NCBI RefSeq assembly: GCF_012273895.1
Contig: NW_024045133.1
Coordinates: forward strand, 682,001-746,000
Reading direction: 5' to 3'
Source of the DNA: Zerene cesonia
Lineage: Eukaryota; Arthropoda; Insecta; Lepidoptera; Pieridae
Length of the DNA stretch: 64,000 bases
Shown here: positions 30,041 to 41,416 of the stretch, in pieces
Position numbering within the stretch: the stretch's first letter is position 1
Layout of the letters: every line of letters begins with the position of its first letter
Made by a program: the position numbers and the translations under genes
Notes under the pieces: generated by a model
What the model saw: the letters and a program-made list of their open reading frames with translations, nothing else
What the model was told of the DNA's origin: nothing
Databases searched by the model: none

Positions 30041-30524
30041 TTAAAAACAATTACACTTTACCATAGCAGAAGGACCCTATAAATAGAATCATACAAGAAA
30101 AAGCTTAAAAAACCAAAACCCGATTACGCAAAACAAAATTGCCTCCAGAGGGCGCCACAGTCGATTTAGTATGACGTCACATGGCCAGCGGACAATCTAG
30201 TCGCTTCTAACGATACATCATTCGTTGCTGTATCATAAGTATTATAGTAGATGAACATACAAACATACAGGTCAAAATCAACCCACCTCGCAAGTCGGGT
30301 AAATGCTGTACGAATCACAATACTGAATCTTATCTTATACCTTTAAACGAGCAATTATATATATATACATATATATCGGAATCGGCTCTAACGATTTTCA
30401 TGAAATTTAGTATATAGGGGGTTTTGGGGGCGATAAATCGATCTAGCTAGGAATCTTTTTTAGAAAATGTCATATTCGTGTTTTTTTTTCTTGACATCTA
30501 TTGGTGAATAATAATACTATTTTG

Positions 30525-30627
30525 CATCGTAGATAGCTGGACAACTGAAATAACACATAGGCACTTTTTATCCCGATATTCCGACGGGATACGGACTTAC
30601 GCGGTTTCAACCGCGGGTCACAGCTAG
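30525..30627 (+). mobile_element. Helitron family A, 3-prime half
   Basis: CGTAGATAGCTGGACAACTG to GGGTCACAGCTAG. Confidence 0.72.
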
Positions 30628-30834
30628 TGACAGTTAATGTAAGCAAACACAGCCTTAGAACGAGGTTATGCCAAGGCTCTATTCAAAACTTGTAGGTTGA
30701 GGTAAGAGCATGAATCGAAAAAAATGTGGAAAAAATAAGGGCAGGTTGTTTTATTTAAATGCAATGAGGCGTTTTATGGATTGCATTATTATAATAAAAT
30801 AAATCAGTACATAGCATAAAGCTGTATAGTATGA

Positions 30835-31042
30835 CTAGCTGCGCCGCACGGTTCGCCCGCGTAAGCCCGTAGGAATATCGACATAAAAAGTTGACTATAT
30901 GTTATTCCAGTTGTCCAACTGTCTACGTACCAAATTTCATTGCAATCGGTTCAGTAGTTTTTGCGTGAAAGAGTAACAAACATCCATACATACATACATC
31001 CACCCATACTTACAAACTTTCGCGTTTATAATATTGGCAGGA
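30835..31042 (-). mobile_element. Helitron family A
   Basis: CTAGCTGCGCCGCACGG to TATAATATTGGCAGGA. Confidence 0.84.
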
Positions 31043-31045
31043 TAG

Positions 31046-31233
31046 AACAATGTCTATATGTGCCTAGATCTTCAAAATTACGCAACAGATTAAGATGGAT
31101 TTTTTTTTAATAGATAGAGTGATTCAAGGGGATAGTTTATATGTATAATAATAGAAAAAGGGGAGAGGAAAGGACTTTACTGCGAAGGCGTGCCTACGGC
31201 GTTAAGGTGTGCAAAGCCACGGCCAAAAGCTAG
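31046..31233 (+). mobile_element. Helitron family D
   Basis: TCTATATGTGCCTAGATC, ATAGAGTGATTCAAGGGG, ends CGGCCAAAAGCTAG; four bases from the preceding A copy. Confidence 0.72.
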
Positions 31234-32627
31234 TGCGAAAGAAATATGTTTGTTACTTTGTTGTGGATAAACTCGAAAACTACGGCAACGTAGACCTCGA
31301 GATTAAAAAAATTAGGATGTCATTTTCTATGTATCTTTTTATCTTATAAGCGCGAATGCTTGTTACTCCCTCACGCGCAAACGGCTGATCAGAATTCTAT
31401 TAATTTGAAAGTCTTACAGATAAAGTCTGAAATAGCACGTCTATAATTTGTCCGAGTGCAGATATTTGAAAATTGCTGGTATATCAAAAAAAATCAGTTT
31501 GAGAAATATTTATTTATCATTTCCGCTTTAGGAAATCAATAAAGTATGTTATTCCGGTAGAGGCAACAGGGTCGCATGACAGTTACTAAGTTATTTATGA
31601 TGCAAGGCGATATATTTTATATTTTCGAATTTAAAATTGTGAAACAATTTTTTTTATTAAAAGCAAAATTAATATTGATATGCTTCGTCATCTACGTTTC
31701 TTCTAACACTAATACAATATTTATTCCGTTAAAATTAATTTGACGTGTTTTTAATTTTAATGCTATTGTAAAAAAATATATTTTATGTCTATGAGAAATA
31801 ACGAAATGATAATATTCATAACAATAAATAAATTTATGACTCCACACGCTGAATAGTATTTCTCTATTACTGTTTAATTTATGTACGTCGTATTTTTATT
31901 ATCATTGTTATGTAAAAATCGATGCATGAGCCATCGCCTTGACAAAATACGCGCCAGCGTAAAAAAAAAAAGTAAACGTCAAATACCTAATCAATTTTCC
32001 CAGTTTCGTCAACACAGATTAAAAAGGTTCACTGCACTCCAAATTTTTAAAAATAGAACGAGCGCGTTCGTAAATACGCGATGCGCGCGGTCGCTGTTGC
32101 CGCCAAATACTGAAGAGATCCGTTCTTATCAATTACGCGACTGATTTCAAATGCCGCGTATCCCTCTCGTGTCCTATTAGCACCTTGACTATACAACTCA
32201 GTTGGGTTATACACGGAATATTATACAGGTAAATTCAAATGACCGTTCTAATTTCGTAAGCTAGTTTAAAGCGTTGAATATTAAAATTCGTCGTATTGTT
32301 CGAATGGCGGATTCAATCACGAGGTATTTGCGTCTTGTCTATGCCACTATGGTCTGGTTATTTTTAACTAGCTATGCTTCGGCCAAACTGAAAATGTCAA
32401 AAGCCAATGCTTTTGTTTTTTGTGTAATAATAACTGTATGTTTTATAACTATAATGTTTATTTTTACATATCTGAAATAAGAGAGAGAATCGTACAACTA
32501 ACACGCTTTCATTAGTTTCGCTTGTATGTTTTCGTGCTTGTGTGTTTGTGTACTGATGTCTGGTGGATGAAATTCGATTGCTGTGGATTTACGGTACATT
32601 ATACAATACGTAAATATAAATCATCCT
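31234..32627. other. orb2 intron with a CpG-richer island
   Basis: 31910-32210 is unique-looking and CpG-richer (GAACGAGCGCGTTCG, ACGCGATGCGCGCGG) than the rest of the intron; it may be regulatory. No splice-framed exon could be built. Short open frames here show no similarity. Confidence 0.35.
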
Positions 32628-32830
32628 TCCTACTAATATTATAAATGCGAAAGTTTGTAAGGATGTGTATGTGTGTGTTTGTTGCTCTTTCACGCAAAAC
32701 CACTGAACCGATTGCAATGAAATTTGGTACGTAGACAGCTGGACAACTGGAATAACATATAGGCAACTTTTTATCCCGATATTCCTACGGGATACGGACT
32801 TACGCGGGTGAAACTGCGGGGCGCAGCTAG
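32628..32830 (+). mobile_element. Helitron family A, near consensus
   Basis: TCCTACTAATATTATAAATG to TGCGGGGCGCAGCTAG. Confidence 0.88.
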
Positions 32831-33054
32831 TATTGTATAAAATTACACATAATTACTAAGACAATATAATTTTCAACTAATTCCATGGAATATCACCTAT
32901 ATTCAGTTATAGAGTGACAATACACAAGGACATACTAAACACACACTTGCGTAATTTCCACAGATAAAATACACTAGAAGTGTCTGTGTTAGTGCATATA
33001 TTATGTATCTATACACATATACATATAAACTAAATTAATGTGTCAGTTTGTAAT

Positions 33055-33240
33055 TGCTTAAAACGGTGAAGGAAAACATCGTGAGGTAACCGGCATGTCC
33101 GAGAATTAAATAGTTCGACCACATCTGACATCTGCCAAACCGCACTTGGCCAGCGTGGTGGATTATGGTCTGAACCCTCAGAGGAGGCCTGTGTCCCCGC
33201 AGTGTGAACATATATGGGCTGATGATGATGATGAAATGTG
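33055..33240 (+). mobile_element. SINE-C, 5-prime truncated
   Basis: AAAACGGTGAAGGAAAACAT to a (GATGAT)n tail; lacks the tRNA-like head. Confidence 0.78.
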
Positions 33241-33301
33241 AGTTTGCAATATTGAAATAACCGTTTTTTTACTACATGTATATGAATATACATATATTTC
33301 T

Positions 33302-33512
33302 TTTTTTATGTCACAGTCGGTAATGGAGCTGGTGGGTCGGCTGATGGTAAGCGCTACCGCCGCCCATAGACATTTGAAGACCTTACGCCTCTACAAATGG
33401 ATTGCCGACTTTATACGGAAGGGTAAAGAAAGCATTGACTAGAGGGATAAAGGAAAGGATAAGGATATGTAAAAAGGATACGGGCCTCCGGCTCCCCCCA
33501 ATATCATCCACA
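33302..33512 (-). mobile_element. SINE-D (CGACTT subfamily)
   Basis: TTTTTATGTCACAGTCGG to GGGCCTCCGGCTCCC. Head missing. Confidence 0.75.
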
Positions 33513-33535
33513 GACAGAGCATTACACGGTCACAT

Positions 33536-33992
33536 CCATCCAATGTTGTGAAATAGTACCATGCTACTGTGTTTCGTCCGCCTCCTTCGTACAGTGGTTA
33601 ACGCGTGAGCGTAGAACCGGGGGGTCCTGGGTTCAATTCTCGGTGGGGACGCACAAAAAAAAATATCTCGGTCTGGCAGGACACAGAAGGCTGATCACCT
33701 ACTTGTCCATAAAGAAAATCGATCAGTGAAACAGATGTACATCATCTGCCCCATACCCCATTAGGGGACACGGGACTTCACTTACTGTGTTTCGTACGAT
33801 GTAGGTGGAGTGGGGGAACCGGTGGCCCGATTCCTTTTCCTCATCCTTCCCAATCCATTCCTTCTTTCCAATCGTCAAACCTTTCCTTATCCCTTACCCC
33901 TTAAAGCGGGCAGAAGGACTGTATCTGCGAATATCCATGGGCGCTGGTGATCGCTTACCATAAAACGAATCCACTCAGTTGCCCGCATAAAA
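33536..33992 (+). mobile_element. SINE-D split by SINE-B
   Basis: The SINE-D segment CATGCTACTGTGTTTCGT is interrupted at 33577 and resumes at 33784 with a repeated ACTGTGTTTCGT. Confidence 0.82.
33578..33783 (+). mobile_element. SINE-B nested in SINE-D
   Basis: CCGCCTCCTTCGTACAGTGG to GGGGACACGGGACTTCACTT between 12-bp ACTGTGTTTCGT duplications (33566-33577, 33784-33795). Confidence 0.88.
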
Positions 33993-34311
33993 AAAACAAA
34001 CATACATACATACACAAAACGACTTTAACCATTTTGTGTATTTAAAGAGGCCGTGCTAAAGTGTGTCAAATAATAGATATGTAAATATTATTTGAATTTT
34101 AATTAAATGGCCTTTTGCATAATTTTATTAAGATTATTACATTATCTAGTGAGTTTATGGGAAAACTTAATTACCTTTCAACAGAACAAACTCAGTTTGT
34201 TTGTCTGTTTGAACGTCATTAACTCGTAAACTCTTGAAAATGGAAATTAGTAAACTGTATTATCACGACAAGCTTTTATATCTTATAGCTGTATGCTGGG
34301 ACAAATATAGC

Positions 34312-34520
34312 CTAGTAGACGCTCGTCCCGGCTCCGCCCGGATATCAAGATTCCTGTTTTATCCCAAGCGAGCATTTAATCGGGATAAAAAGTATCCTAT
34401 CGCCCAAATCAGCTCATACCTTGTCTGTACACAAAATTTCATCAAAATCCGTTCAGTAGTTCCAGCGTGATTGACGGACAAAAATCCCAACAAACAATCA
34501 CATTTATAATATTAGCGTGA
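34312..34520 (-). mobile_element. Helitron family E
   Basis: CTAGTAGACGCTCGTCCCGG, AATCGGGATAAAAAGTATCC, ending TATAATATTAGCGTGA. Confidence 0.76.
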
Positions 34521-34544
34521 TATGTCACTCAGTGAAGTCACAGC

Positions 34545-34640
34545 TTTCATATAGTGAATAAATTTTATAATCAGTTCAGTCGTTCCTAAGATTAGCGCGT
34601 TCAAACAAACAAACAGACTCAGCTTTATTAGTATTGATAT
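34545..34640 (-). mobile_element. Helitron family B fragment
   Basis: AGTCGTTCCTAAGATTAGCG, AAACAAACAGACTCAGC. Confidence 0.55.
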
Positions 34641-35154
34641 GATCCAATAACCTTTACGATTCTCATTGAGAGACAAATGTCTAGGTTTTATTCAAGGCTG
34701 CCGTTAAATCAATAAATATAATTTATTAATGCATTTAAATTTAATTTATTGATAACCCATTTATCTAGAATAGGTTTTTAAATCTAGACTTAGTTTGCGT
34801 AAGTTTTGTTTAAATCACAGTTCGTTAATCACTTAATGTTATATATATTAAAATCCTTATGTATATATGTCGAATTATATTTAATTATAGCGTTAAACTA
34901 ATATAAATTGATAATAGAAGCAACGATAAATATATTAAAATTTATTAAATGAACAGCTCATTTAATTTGTCCTGTCTGAAACTTCTAAACTCATTGCACA
35001 CATCATGCGTTTCATCATAATTCCAAATTCGAATTTGTGAATTGCACACGACAATATGTGGTACTTATTCATAGAGTTATTAACATTTAGACAATATTTT
35101 TTATTGATGAATTAATTTAATTCTTTCGTTGTTATATTTGTATGTCTCTCTTAC
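34641..35154. other. AT-rich intron beyond the 35.2 kb orb2 exon
   Basis: No repeat recognised. Confidence 0.45.
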
Positions 35155-35239
35155 CTTTCATGTGTTCAGATGTGTCAGCTCGCATAATGTCCGTTAAATA
35201 GTGTTCTAGTGATCTCATATTGTCTAATCCTCCCCTTTC
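35155..35239 (-). CDS. orb2: orb2 exon: SLEHYLTDIMRA segment
   Basis: The 85-nt exon (phase 0 in, 1 out) is bounded by TTTTGTTACAG and GTAAGAGAGA. It encodes ERGGLDNMRSLEHYLTDI, then MRADTSEHMK. This matches the vertebrate CPEB4 segment around SLENSLIDIMRAE upstream of the RSSLFP linker, so it is an authentic conserved orb2 exon. It ends one base into a Gly codon completed at 12042 (MKGKSPFFPG), across a 23-kb intron. Confidence 0.9.
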
Positions 35240-36389
35240 CTGTAACAAAACATAACAGTTAATATTTTTAACAAAAAAACTAAAATTAAAATTAATGGCT
35301 TAATAAATATTAAATACTCTTGATACGGCTATTCCTGAATAAAATTTACATAAGTTTTATAAAACTATTAGTGTATTATAATCATATATAATAGACTGAA
35401 TTAAAAGTAAATAAAAATAAGTAACTATGTCAATATAAATTCTTACCAACATTAGAAAATTTACAACTTCCTCATAAACTCGCTTAATATCAAAGTACAC
35501 GCATTACCAACATCACGGATCCTGCGTATAACCGACCACTTACATGACCCATCATCCTATACAAGCCCTGAATAATCCAGGTGTCATCGTAAACCAGCCA
35601 CCTACTGACCCATTTTCGCTTACGCAGTGTGACGTCACTACAGCATTGCGCTATGACCAGCAAACACTGTAGAACGTGCCTTAATGCCCGCGCATAGAGT
35701 TCAAAATTAATTGCACGGCGCACCTCCGTACAATGTTATGTGAAATGGAACAAGCTGTTTGGTAATAAAGTGTAGACTTGGTTGCAGCGCTCTATAGAAA
35801 ACTCTGATGTTCGAAATTTAAATTTGTTCTTAAAAAAATAGAGTTGAGTATTGTTTGTATATGCGCGAAAAGGTCAAGGGGTCAGAGCTGCAATGCGAAT
35901 TCACAAAACTGTTTTATAAAATAGAGCGTTTTCAATGATATATTGTTTACATTTTTTAAACATAGAAATATATAATATTATAAACACCAATATAACACCT
36001 AATCACATCCAAACACATCCAATATATTTTAAAATTAAGTTGTAACAACAAATACATGCGCCTGTAAATAAATAATAGCATTGTTTAAGATACGCATTTA
36101 TAGGCGCTTTGCTTTTAAATTACTACATTTTTCAAGTATTTTTTTGTTTATTTCTAGACATAAACAAATTCAATAATATGCTCAATAATATGGGAGCTTC
36201 ATGTTTTAATAAAGGCCATATAATTTACACTGTTTCCTTGAATATCTAAAAAGCTGCTATTTATGAGGATTAATTTAAAGCTAAGAAGGTACTATTTAGG
36301 TAGATAATACATATTCATTTATTTATAAAAATCTGCCCGAATTTCAGTGCTAACCAGTTGAAATTAATAAAAACTTTATTGCACACACA
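35240..36389. other. AT-rich intron upstream of the 35.2 kb orb2 exon
   Basis: No repeat family or exon recognised; the minus-strand open frame at 35490-35723 has no similarity. Confidence 0.45.
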
Positions 36390-36545
36390 ATAAGATACAA
36401 TACAATATACTTTATTTAACAATTATTATTGAGGAAGATTAACAAACATACAAGGGAAAGAAACATTTAAATGTTAAATAGGCGGCCTTATCGCTTTTAA
36501 GCGATCTCTGCCAGGCAACCTTTGGATAGGATATTATACTTTTAC
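36390..36545 (-). mobile_element. LINE-2 3-prime end
   Basis: GGCGGCCTTATCGCTTTTAAG and TCTCTGCCAGGCAACC fragments, with poly-T side AATATACTTTATTT. Confidence 0.65.
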
Positions 36546-36707
36546 ATTGGATACCTACCATAAGATACCTCGTAAGTATAGCAATAACAGATAACGGGCG
36601 GCCGTATTGGTGGCCTAAAACTGAAAGAATTGTTATTAAACAGACCAGCACTAGACCAGTAAACTTTTCAGATAATTTAGAATCTAGATAGATTGTAATG
36701 ATTATCC

Positions 36708-36894
36708 ATAGGATATAAAAAAGTCGCTTTCTCTGTCTCTATGTCCCTATGTATGCTTAAATCTGTAAACTACGCAACGGATTTTGATGAGGTTGTTTAA
36801 TAGATATAGTGATTCAAGAGTAAGACTTATATGTATAACAACATCTATTAAACTACTCCAAATTAACCCGTGCAAAGCCGCGGTCAAAAGCTAG
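36708..36894 (+). mobile_element. Helitron family D
   Basis: GTCGCTTTCTCTGTCTCTA to GCGGTCAAAAGCTAG. Confidence 0.76.
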
Positions 36895-36953
36895 TTATAA
36901 GATATAACTGTTTATGAGTCTATCGTAGTGTCTTCATGATGATCGCTGGGATA

Positions 36954-37124
36954 TCTAAACTAATATTATAAAGCTGAAGAGTTTGTTTGTTTGATTGAAC
37001 GCACTAATCTCAGCAACTACTGGTCCGATTTGAAAAATTCTTTCAATGTTACATAGCCCATTTATTGAGGAAGGCTATAGGCTATATAATATGTACCACG
37101 GGCGAAGCTGGGGCGGACCGCTAC
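36954..37124 (+). mobile_element. Helitron family B
   Basis: TCTAAACTAATATTATAAAG to GGGGCGGACCGCTAC. Confidence 0.8.
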
Positions 37125-37224
37125 TAATAAATAATAATAGAATAATTTCACTACATATACTCAATATAAAAGCAAGTGAGACTATTAAGCTGATTCTATC
37201 ATTAAAACGTTTTATTTTTAATTA

Positions 37225-37387
37225 CTAGCTTACCGCCCGCGGCTTCGAACGCCTCCGTATTATTCTTACCTTTAAAACCTTCCCTGGACTATTCAGAATG
37301 CATCAAAAACATAATTATAAAAATCGGACCAGCCATTCTCAATGTTCAGCAAGACTAACGAACAGCAATTGATTTTTATATATAAGA
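37225..37387 (-). mobile_element. Helitron family N
   Basis: CTAGCTTACCGCCCGCGGC, AAAAATCGGACCAGCC, ending TTTTTATATATAAGA. Confidence 0.6.
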
Positions 37388-37589
37388 TGTTTTGTATACA
37401 CATAAACAATCTTGTTTTATTCCCAAACATTTCAATTTTATGTTATCATAGTCCCTAGATATCCAAGTATGAACTTACAAATTTTATAACAACAACTGAT
37501 AAGAGACCTGTCAGTGTTTGATTAGCTGATAAGGGCTGCAGCCATGTGCTATTTCATACTGGCATTTTTATAGATAACAGCAAGCCTAC

Positions 37590-37893
37590 TGATATTTTAA
37601 ACGCGAAAGTTCGTTCGTATGAATGTGTGTTTGTAACTCCGTCTAACGAAAACTGCTGAACGGATTTGGATCATACTCTGCTGTGATGTAGCTTATATAC
37701 CGGAATAACACATCATCTATCCTTTTCCCCCATCAATCCTTCCTTGATCCCTGTCTAATTTGAAGGCAGCAATCCATTTGTAGGGGGGTAAGGTCTGAAA
37801 TGAATATTTCACCCCTCTAAATGTACATGGGCGGTGGTAGCGCTTACCATCAGGCGTCCCATCAGATCCATTGCTGACGATAACATAAAAAAG
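37590..37893 (+). mobile_element. Helitron P fragment followed by SINE-D fragment
   Basis: GATATTTTAAACGCGAAAG..ACTGCTGAACGGATTTGG (to about 37705), then SINE-D 3-prime half ending GACGATAACATAAAAAAG. Confidence 0.6.
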
Positions 37894-37907
37894 CATTAGA
37901 AAACTTA

Positions 37908-38066
37908 ATTTTTAGTTTTATAGCATTGAAGTGCTTTTTATAAATAAGAAATTTGAAAGAATAGAAAAAATTCGATCACGGGGCGGGATACGGACCCGCG
38001 TTTCTTGCCTAACCGTAGCAAGCATAGTTTTTTCTATTCTTTCAAAAAAATTTCTCATTAGAAAAA
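37908..38066 (-). mobile_element. tRNA-cored element with internal deletion
   Basis: Both arms are present (left from AATTTTTAGTTTTATAGCAT, right TTTTTTCTATTCTTTC). The core keeps the T-arm and anticodon arm but lacks the D-arm and the 5-prime acceptor strand, so the cloverleaf is broken. Confidence 0.68.
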
Positions 38067-38139
38067 TTGCTTTTGCACGCGGTATCACCCGCACGAAAAC
38101 GCGCACAATATAATTAGTCAATATATGAATCAAACCGCC

Positions 38140-38345
38140 TCGTCATACCTAGGACTTAAGATTGTGAACCACCTACACCTATGGGATTTTTCCAGAGGGG
38201 AAATCTTACTTCCTCGGCCTCAGGGAAGGAGCCGTGGGTTATGTCGGATTCCTACCGACTAAAACCCCAATATGTTCCATCAGACTTCCGCTTTATTGAA
38301 AGGGCCAAGGGTTCTGGTTATAATACCTCCGCAGGTTACTTACGC
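38140..38345. other. Unclassified GC-richer segment, possibly retroelement-derived
   Basis: TCGGCCTCAGGGAAGGAGCC and TTCCTACCGACTAAAACCCC are unlike the surrounding intron. No family could be named. Confidence 0.3.
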
Positions 38346-38346
38346 A

Positions 38347-38612
38347 CTGCAGTGGTGGCTCAGTGGTGAGGACCTCGGACTTAAAATCGACAAGTCGGGG
38401 TTCGAGACCGGGCGAGCGGGCAGGAAATAAATTGATTTTTCAATTTATGTGCGCATGTGTGACATCACCACTGCTCAAAACGGTGAAGAAAAACATCGCA
38501 TCGCACACACACAAACATGCCAACCCGCACTTGGCCAGCGTTGTGGATTATGGCCTGAACCCTCAGAGGTGGCCTGTGTCCCAGCAGTGAGAACATATAT
38601 GGGCAGATGATG
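38347..38612 (+). mobile_element. SINE-C with internal deletion
   Basis: GCAGTGGTGGCTCAGTGGTG, GGGGTTCGAGACCGGGCG, ending GAACATATATGGGCAGATGA. Confidence 0.82.
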
Positions 38613-38733
38613 AGGTTACTTACGGGTTCCCAAAAAGTACTGTATAGTGTTTACAAATTGATAAACATACGATAACCTAGATGTAAGATAACTATCTCTA
38701 TTTATATTATCTATGGTATAGCGTTATAGTCAA

Positions 38734-38932
38734 CTAGCTGCGCCCCGCGGTTTCACCCGCGTAAGTCCGTATCCCGTAGGAATATCGGGATAAAAGTTGC
38801 CTATATGTTATTCCAGTTGTTCAGCTATCTACGTACCAAATTTCATTGCAATCGGTTCAGTAGTTTTTGCGTGAAAGGGCAACAAACACACACACATCCT
38901 TACAAACTTTCGCATTTATAATATTAGTAGGA
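38734..38932 (-). mobile_element. Helitron family A, near consensus
   Basis: CTAGCTGCGCCCCGCGG to TATAATATTAGTAGGA. Confidence 0.88.
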
Positions 38933-39061
38933 TAGGATGATATTGGTGCCTTAGATTCGTTTCATAAACGCGCAAGTTGGCAAGTATGGATATGTTTGTT
39001 ACTCCTTCACGCGAAAACAGCTTATCGTATCTGTAGGCAATTTGGTACAGAGATAGATTAT

Positions 39062-39165
39062 AATCTGGATTAGCACATAAAATCAAGCTCAAACATTTAT
39101 TTATTCAAATAGACTTCTTAAAGAAGCACTTTTGAATCGCCATAACACATTTTTGCCATTTACAA
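39062..39165 (-). mobile_element. LINE-1 3-prime end, short
   Basis: AGCTCAAACATTTATTTATT, AGAAGCACTTTTGAATCGCC. Confidence 0.62.
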
Positions 39166-39420
39166 CGGTACCATGCGAGTATTGTCGCGGGTTACAGCTA
39201 GTATTTTATAAGTTTACTATGAAACGGCCCCAGGTTCGCCCGTACTTAAATAGCACACAGAAATCAAGTGCATATACAACAGTGAGAAATAAATTTTTTA
39301 ATCGATCTAGTTGTTCTTAAGATTAGCTAGTTCAAACAAACAAAGACTTTAGCTAAATATAATTGAGTAAGTAATAGCAATAATAATTAAATTAATAATT
39401 TTAAATTTTCTTTGGTTATT

Positions 39421-39512
39421 TATTGATAAAGTACAAGGTTTGAATTAAATCTGTCCGTTTGAAGTGGGTCAAAATCGAGTCTAAAGAAATCGGTTATAAA
39501 CAAATATACAGA
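39421..39512 (-). repeat. Repeat I fragment
   Basis: GTACAAGGTTTGAATTAAAT, AAGTGGGTCAAAATCGAGTC. Confidence 0.6.
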
Positions 39513-39559
39513 CAAAGAAGCACTAAAATCAGTAGCTCGTTTTATAAAATAACGATTTA

Positions 39560-39830
39560 TGGTTGAAAATCTGTGTAGGAAGGAAGGTAGAAACCCCCAT
39601 CCAAAAGGGTGTTCCTTCAACCAGTCTACGCGACTGGACGGCCTGTTAGACCCAACTTCGATTTTTTTTTTGAGATGAATCTTAATGCTAGCCTGAAGGG
39701 CTACTACATTTTAGCACGGGCGCGTGGGTGAACTGATGGTTCACCCTGGTAGCGACACGCTCAAGGGCGTCCCCCCTTGTCGGGGACCGAACCCCACTTC
39801 GTTGGATAACGTTGAAAAGTTGTATATATA
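39560..39830. other. Unclassified GC-richer segment
   Basis: Contains CTACGCGACTGGACGGCC and CCCCTTGTCGGGGACCGAAC; no open frame or family recognised. Confidence 0.3.
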
Positions 39831-40159
39831 TCTATGTAGCAAGAAAATTTCGTTTGCGCGATTCAGAAATATGTCACAACAAAACAACAAAAACGATAAT
39901 ATACTAATAAAGATTTACGAATTAATAAAATAAAAATCTTTGTGCTTCTTATATTAATTTGAAAATCTACGCCATGCCATCTCTCCCGCGTAACATGTTA
40001 TCAAATTTCTTATCAGTGATATCAGTCATCAATCATATGTTGATGTGTTCTGAATTTAAAATCATTGTTGCTAATGGTGCGGATACACGCGACCGACAAT
40101 TTATGGTATGGTTACACAGAGCTGCTCAAATCGAATTCATGATTTGTATGCAGTAATAA

Positions 40160-40282
40160 TAAAAAACTGAAATGTTTGTTTGTTTGGACACGGTAATCTC
40201 AGAAACTACTGGCCGACTACAAAAAGGATTTCAATAGTTGTGATCACTATAGGCTACATACGAACGGGCAAAGCCAGTAAAA
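40160..40282 (+). mobile_element. Helitron family B relative, degenerate
   Basis: CTGAAATGTTTGTTTGTTTG, AGAAACTACTGGCCGACTAC, GAACGGGCAAAGCC. Confidence 0.5.
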
Positions 40283-40289
40283 TCTTAAT

Positions 40290-40463
40290 ATACCTTAATG
40301 ACGTGTCACATTGATTGTCCGCGATGGACTCCTAAACTACTCAACCGATTTTAATCAAATTTGCACAGCATATGCAGTTTGGTCCAATTCAAAAGATAGG
40401 ATTATTTATATTATATCAATTACGATAAATGACAACCCGGCCGGAGCCGGGGCTTGCAGCTAG
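40290..40463 (+). mobile_element. Helitron family O
   Basis: AAACTACTCAACCGATTTTA, AAATTTGCACAGCATATGC, ending CCGGGGCTTGCAGCTAG. Confidence 0.65.
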
Positions 40464-40737
40464 TAAATAATAAATCTTAGTAAGTTATGAACGAAGCTAA
40501 CAGTGGATGACGCGGAGAATTCTCATTGGTTGATTTGTTTTCATTCGTCATTCTGGGATTGAAAATGGACCAATAAGAGACGGCTTCGCTGTCTAAACTG
40601 TGGAATAATTCAAATATCAGCCGCACAACGTCACTAGAGTTTATCCATGACATTACAATATCTGTATGGTAACCCCATGACATATTACAATGTCAATAAA
40701 ACTACCGCCTAATGTAAAATTTCATGTAACATATAAT

Positions 40738-40845
40738 CATCATCATCATCAGCCCTTATATGTTCCCACTGCTGGGACACAGGCCTCCTATGAGGGTTCA
40801 GGCCATAATCCACCACGCTGGCCAAGTGCGGGTTGGCAGAGTAAC
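40738..40845 (-). mobile_element. SINE-C 3-prime end
   Basis: ATCATCATCATCAGCCCTTA, TGTTCCCACTGCTGGGACAC. Confidence 0.78.
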
Positions 40846-40989
40846 ATATAATATTGTTTCATTAATATCACTATAGACATTGTAAATTCACTATTTTCAT
40901 AAATACCTATAATCATCACCATTATTATCATCTGTTCCCACTGCTTGGTATCCCGAGAGGGTATGAGCAGACTTGGGTGATAGGATACT

Positions 40990-41057
40990 TTTTATCCCGA
41001 TAATTCTCCCTGGGGTTAAAACAGGAATCTTTATATCCGGGCGGAGCGAGCGTCTAG
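40990..41057 (+). mobile_element. Helitron family E, 3-prime fragment
   Basis: TTTTTATCCCGATAATTCTC, CCGGGCGGAGCGAGCGTCTAG fragment. Confidence 0.62.
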
Positions 41058-41083
41058 TAAGTAATACACAGATAATTTTACAG

Positions 41084-41215
41084 TTTTTATGTCATAGCGG
41101 GCAACCCAGCTGGTGGTACGCCTGATGGTTAGCGATCACGTCCCATATACATTTACAGGAGCCTCTGCAAATGCATTTACAGCTTTTAAGAGAGAATGTA
41201 TAAGGAAATAATGAA
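41084..41215 (-). mobile_element. SINE-D 3-prime part
   Basis: TTTTTATGTCATAGCGGGC, CTGGTGGTACGCCTGATGG. Confidence 0.75.
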
Positions 41216-41416
41216 ACTTCTTTTAAACGTTTGAGTCATAAATATTATTTAGATCTGGAATATGATTATGAATTGTGACCTAGTAAATAATTTTTTTTAT
41301 GTATTTTATAATATACCTATATTTTATTTTATATATTGTTTTTTATACTTAGTCTGGCCATAAATACTGTTACACTTAATTATAAAAAAATATTACATTT
41401 GAATTTCGAATCTGTC

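Noticed and set aside
32274..32480. 68-codon frame with a hydrophobic segment
   Set aside because: No similarity, no splice or promoter context, and composition of AT-rich intron; Leu/Ile/Phe runs are expected there.
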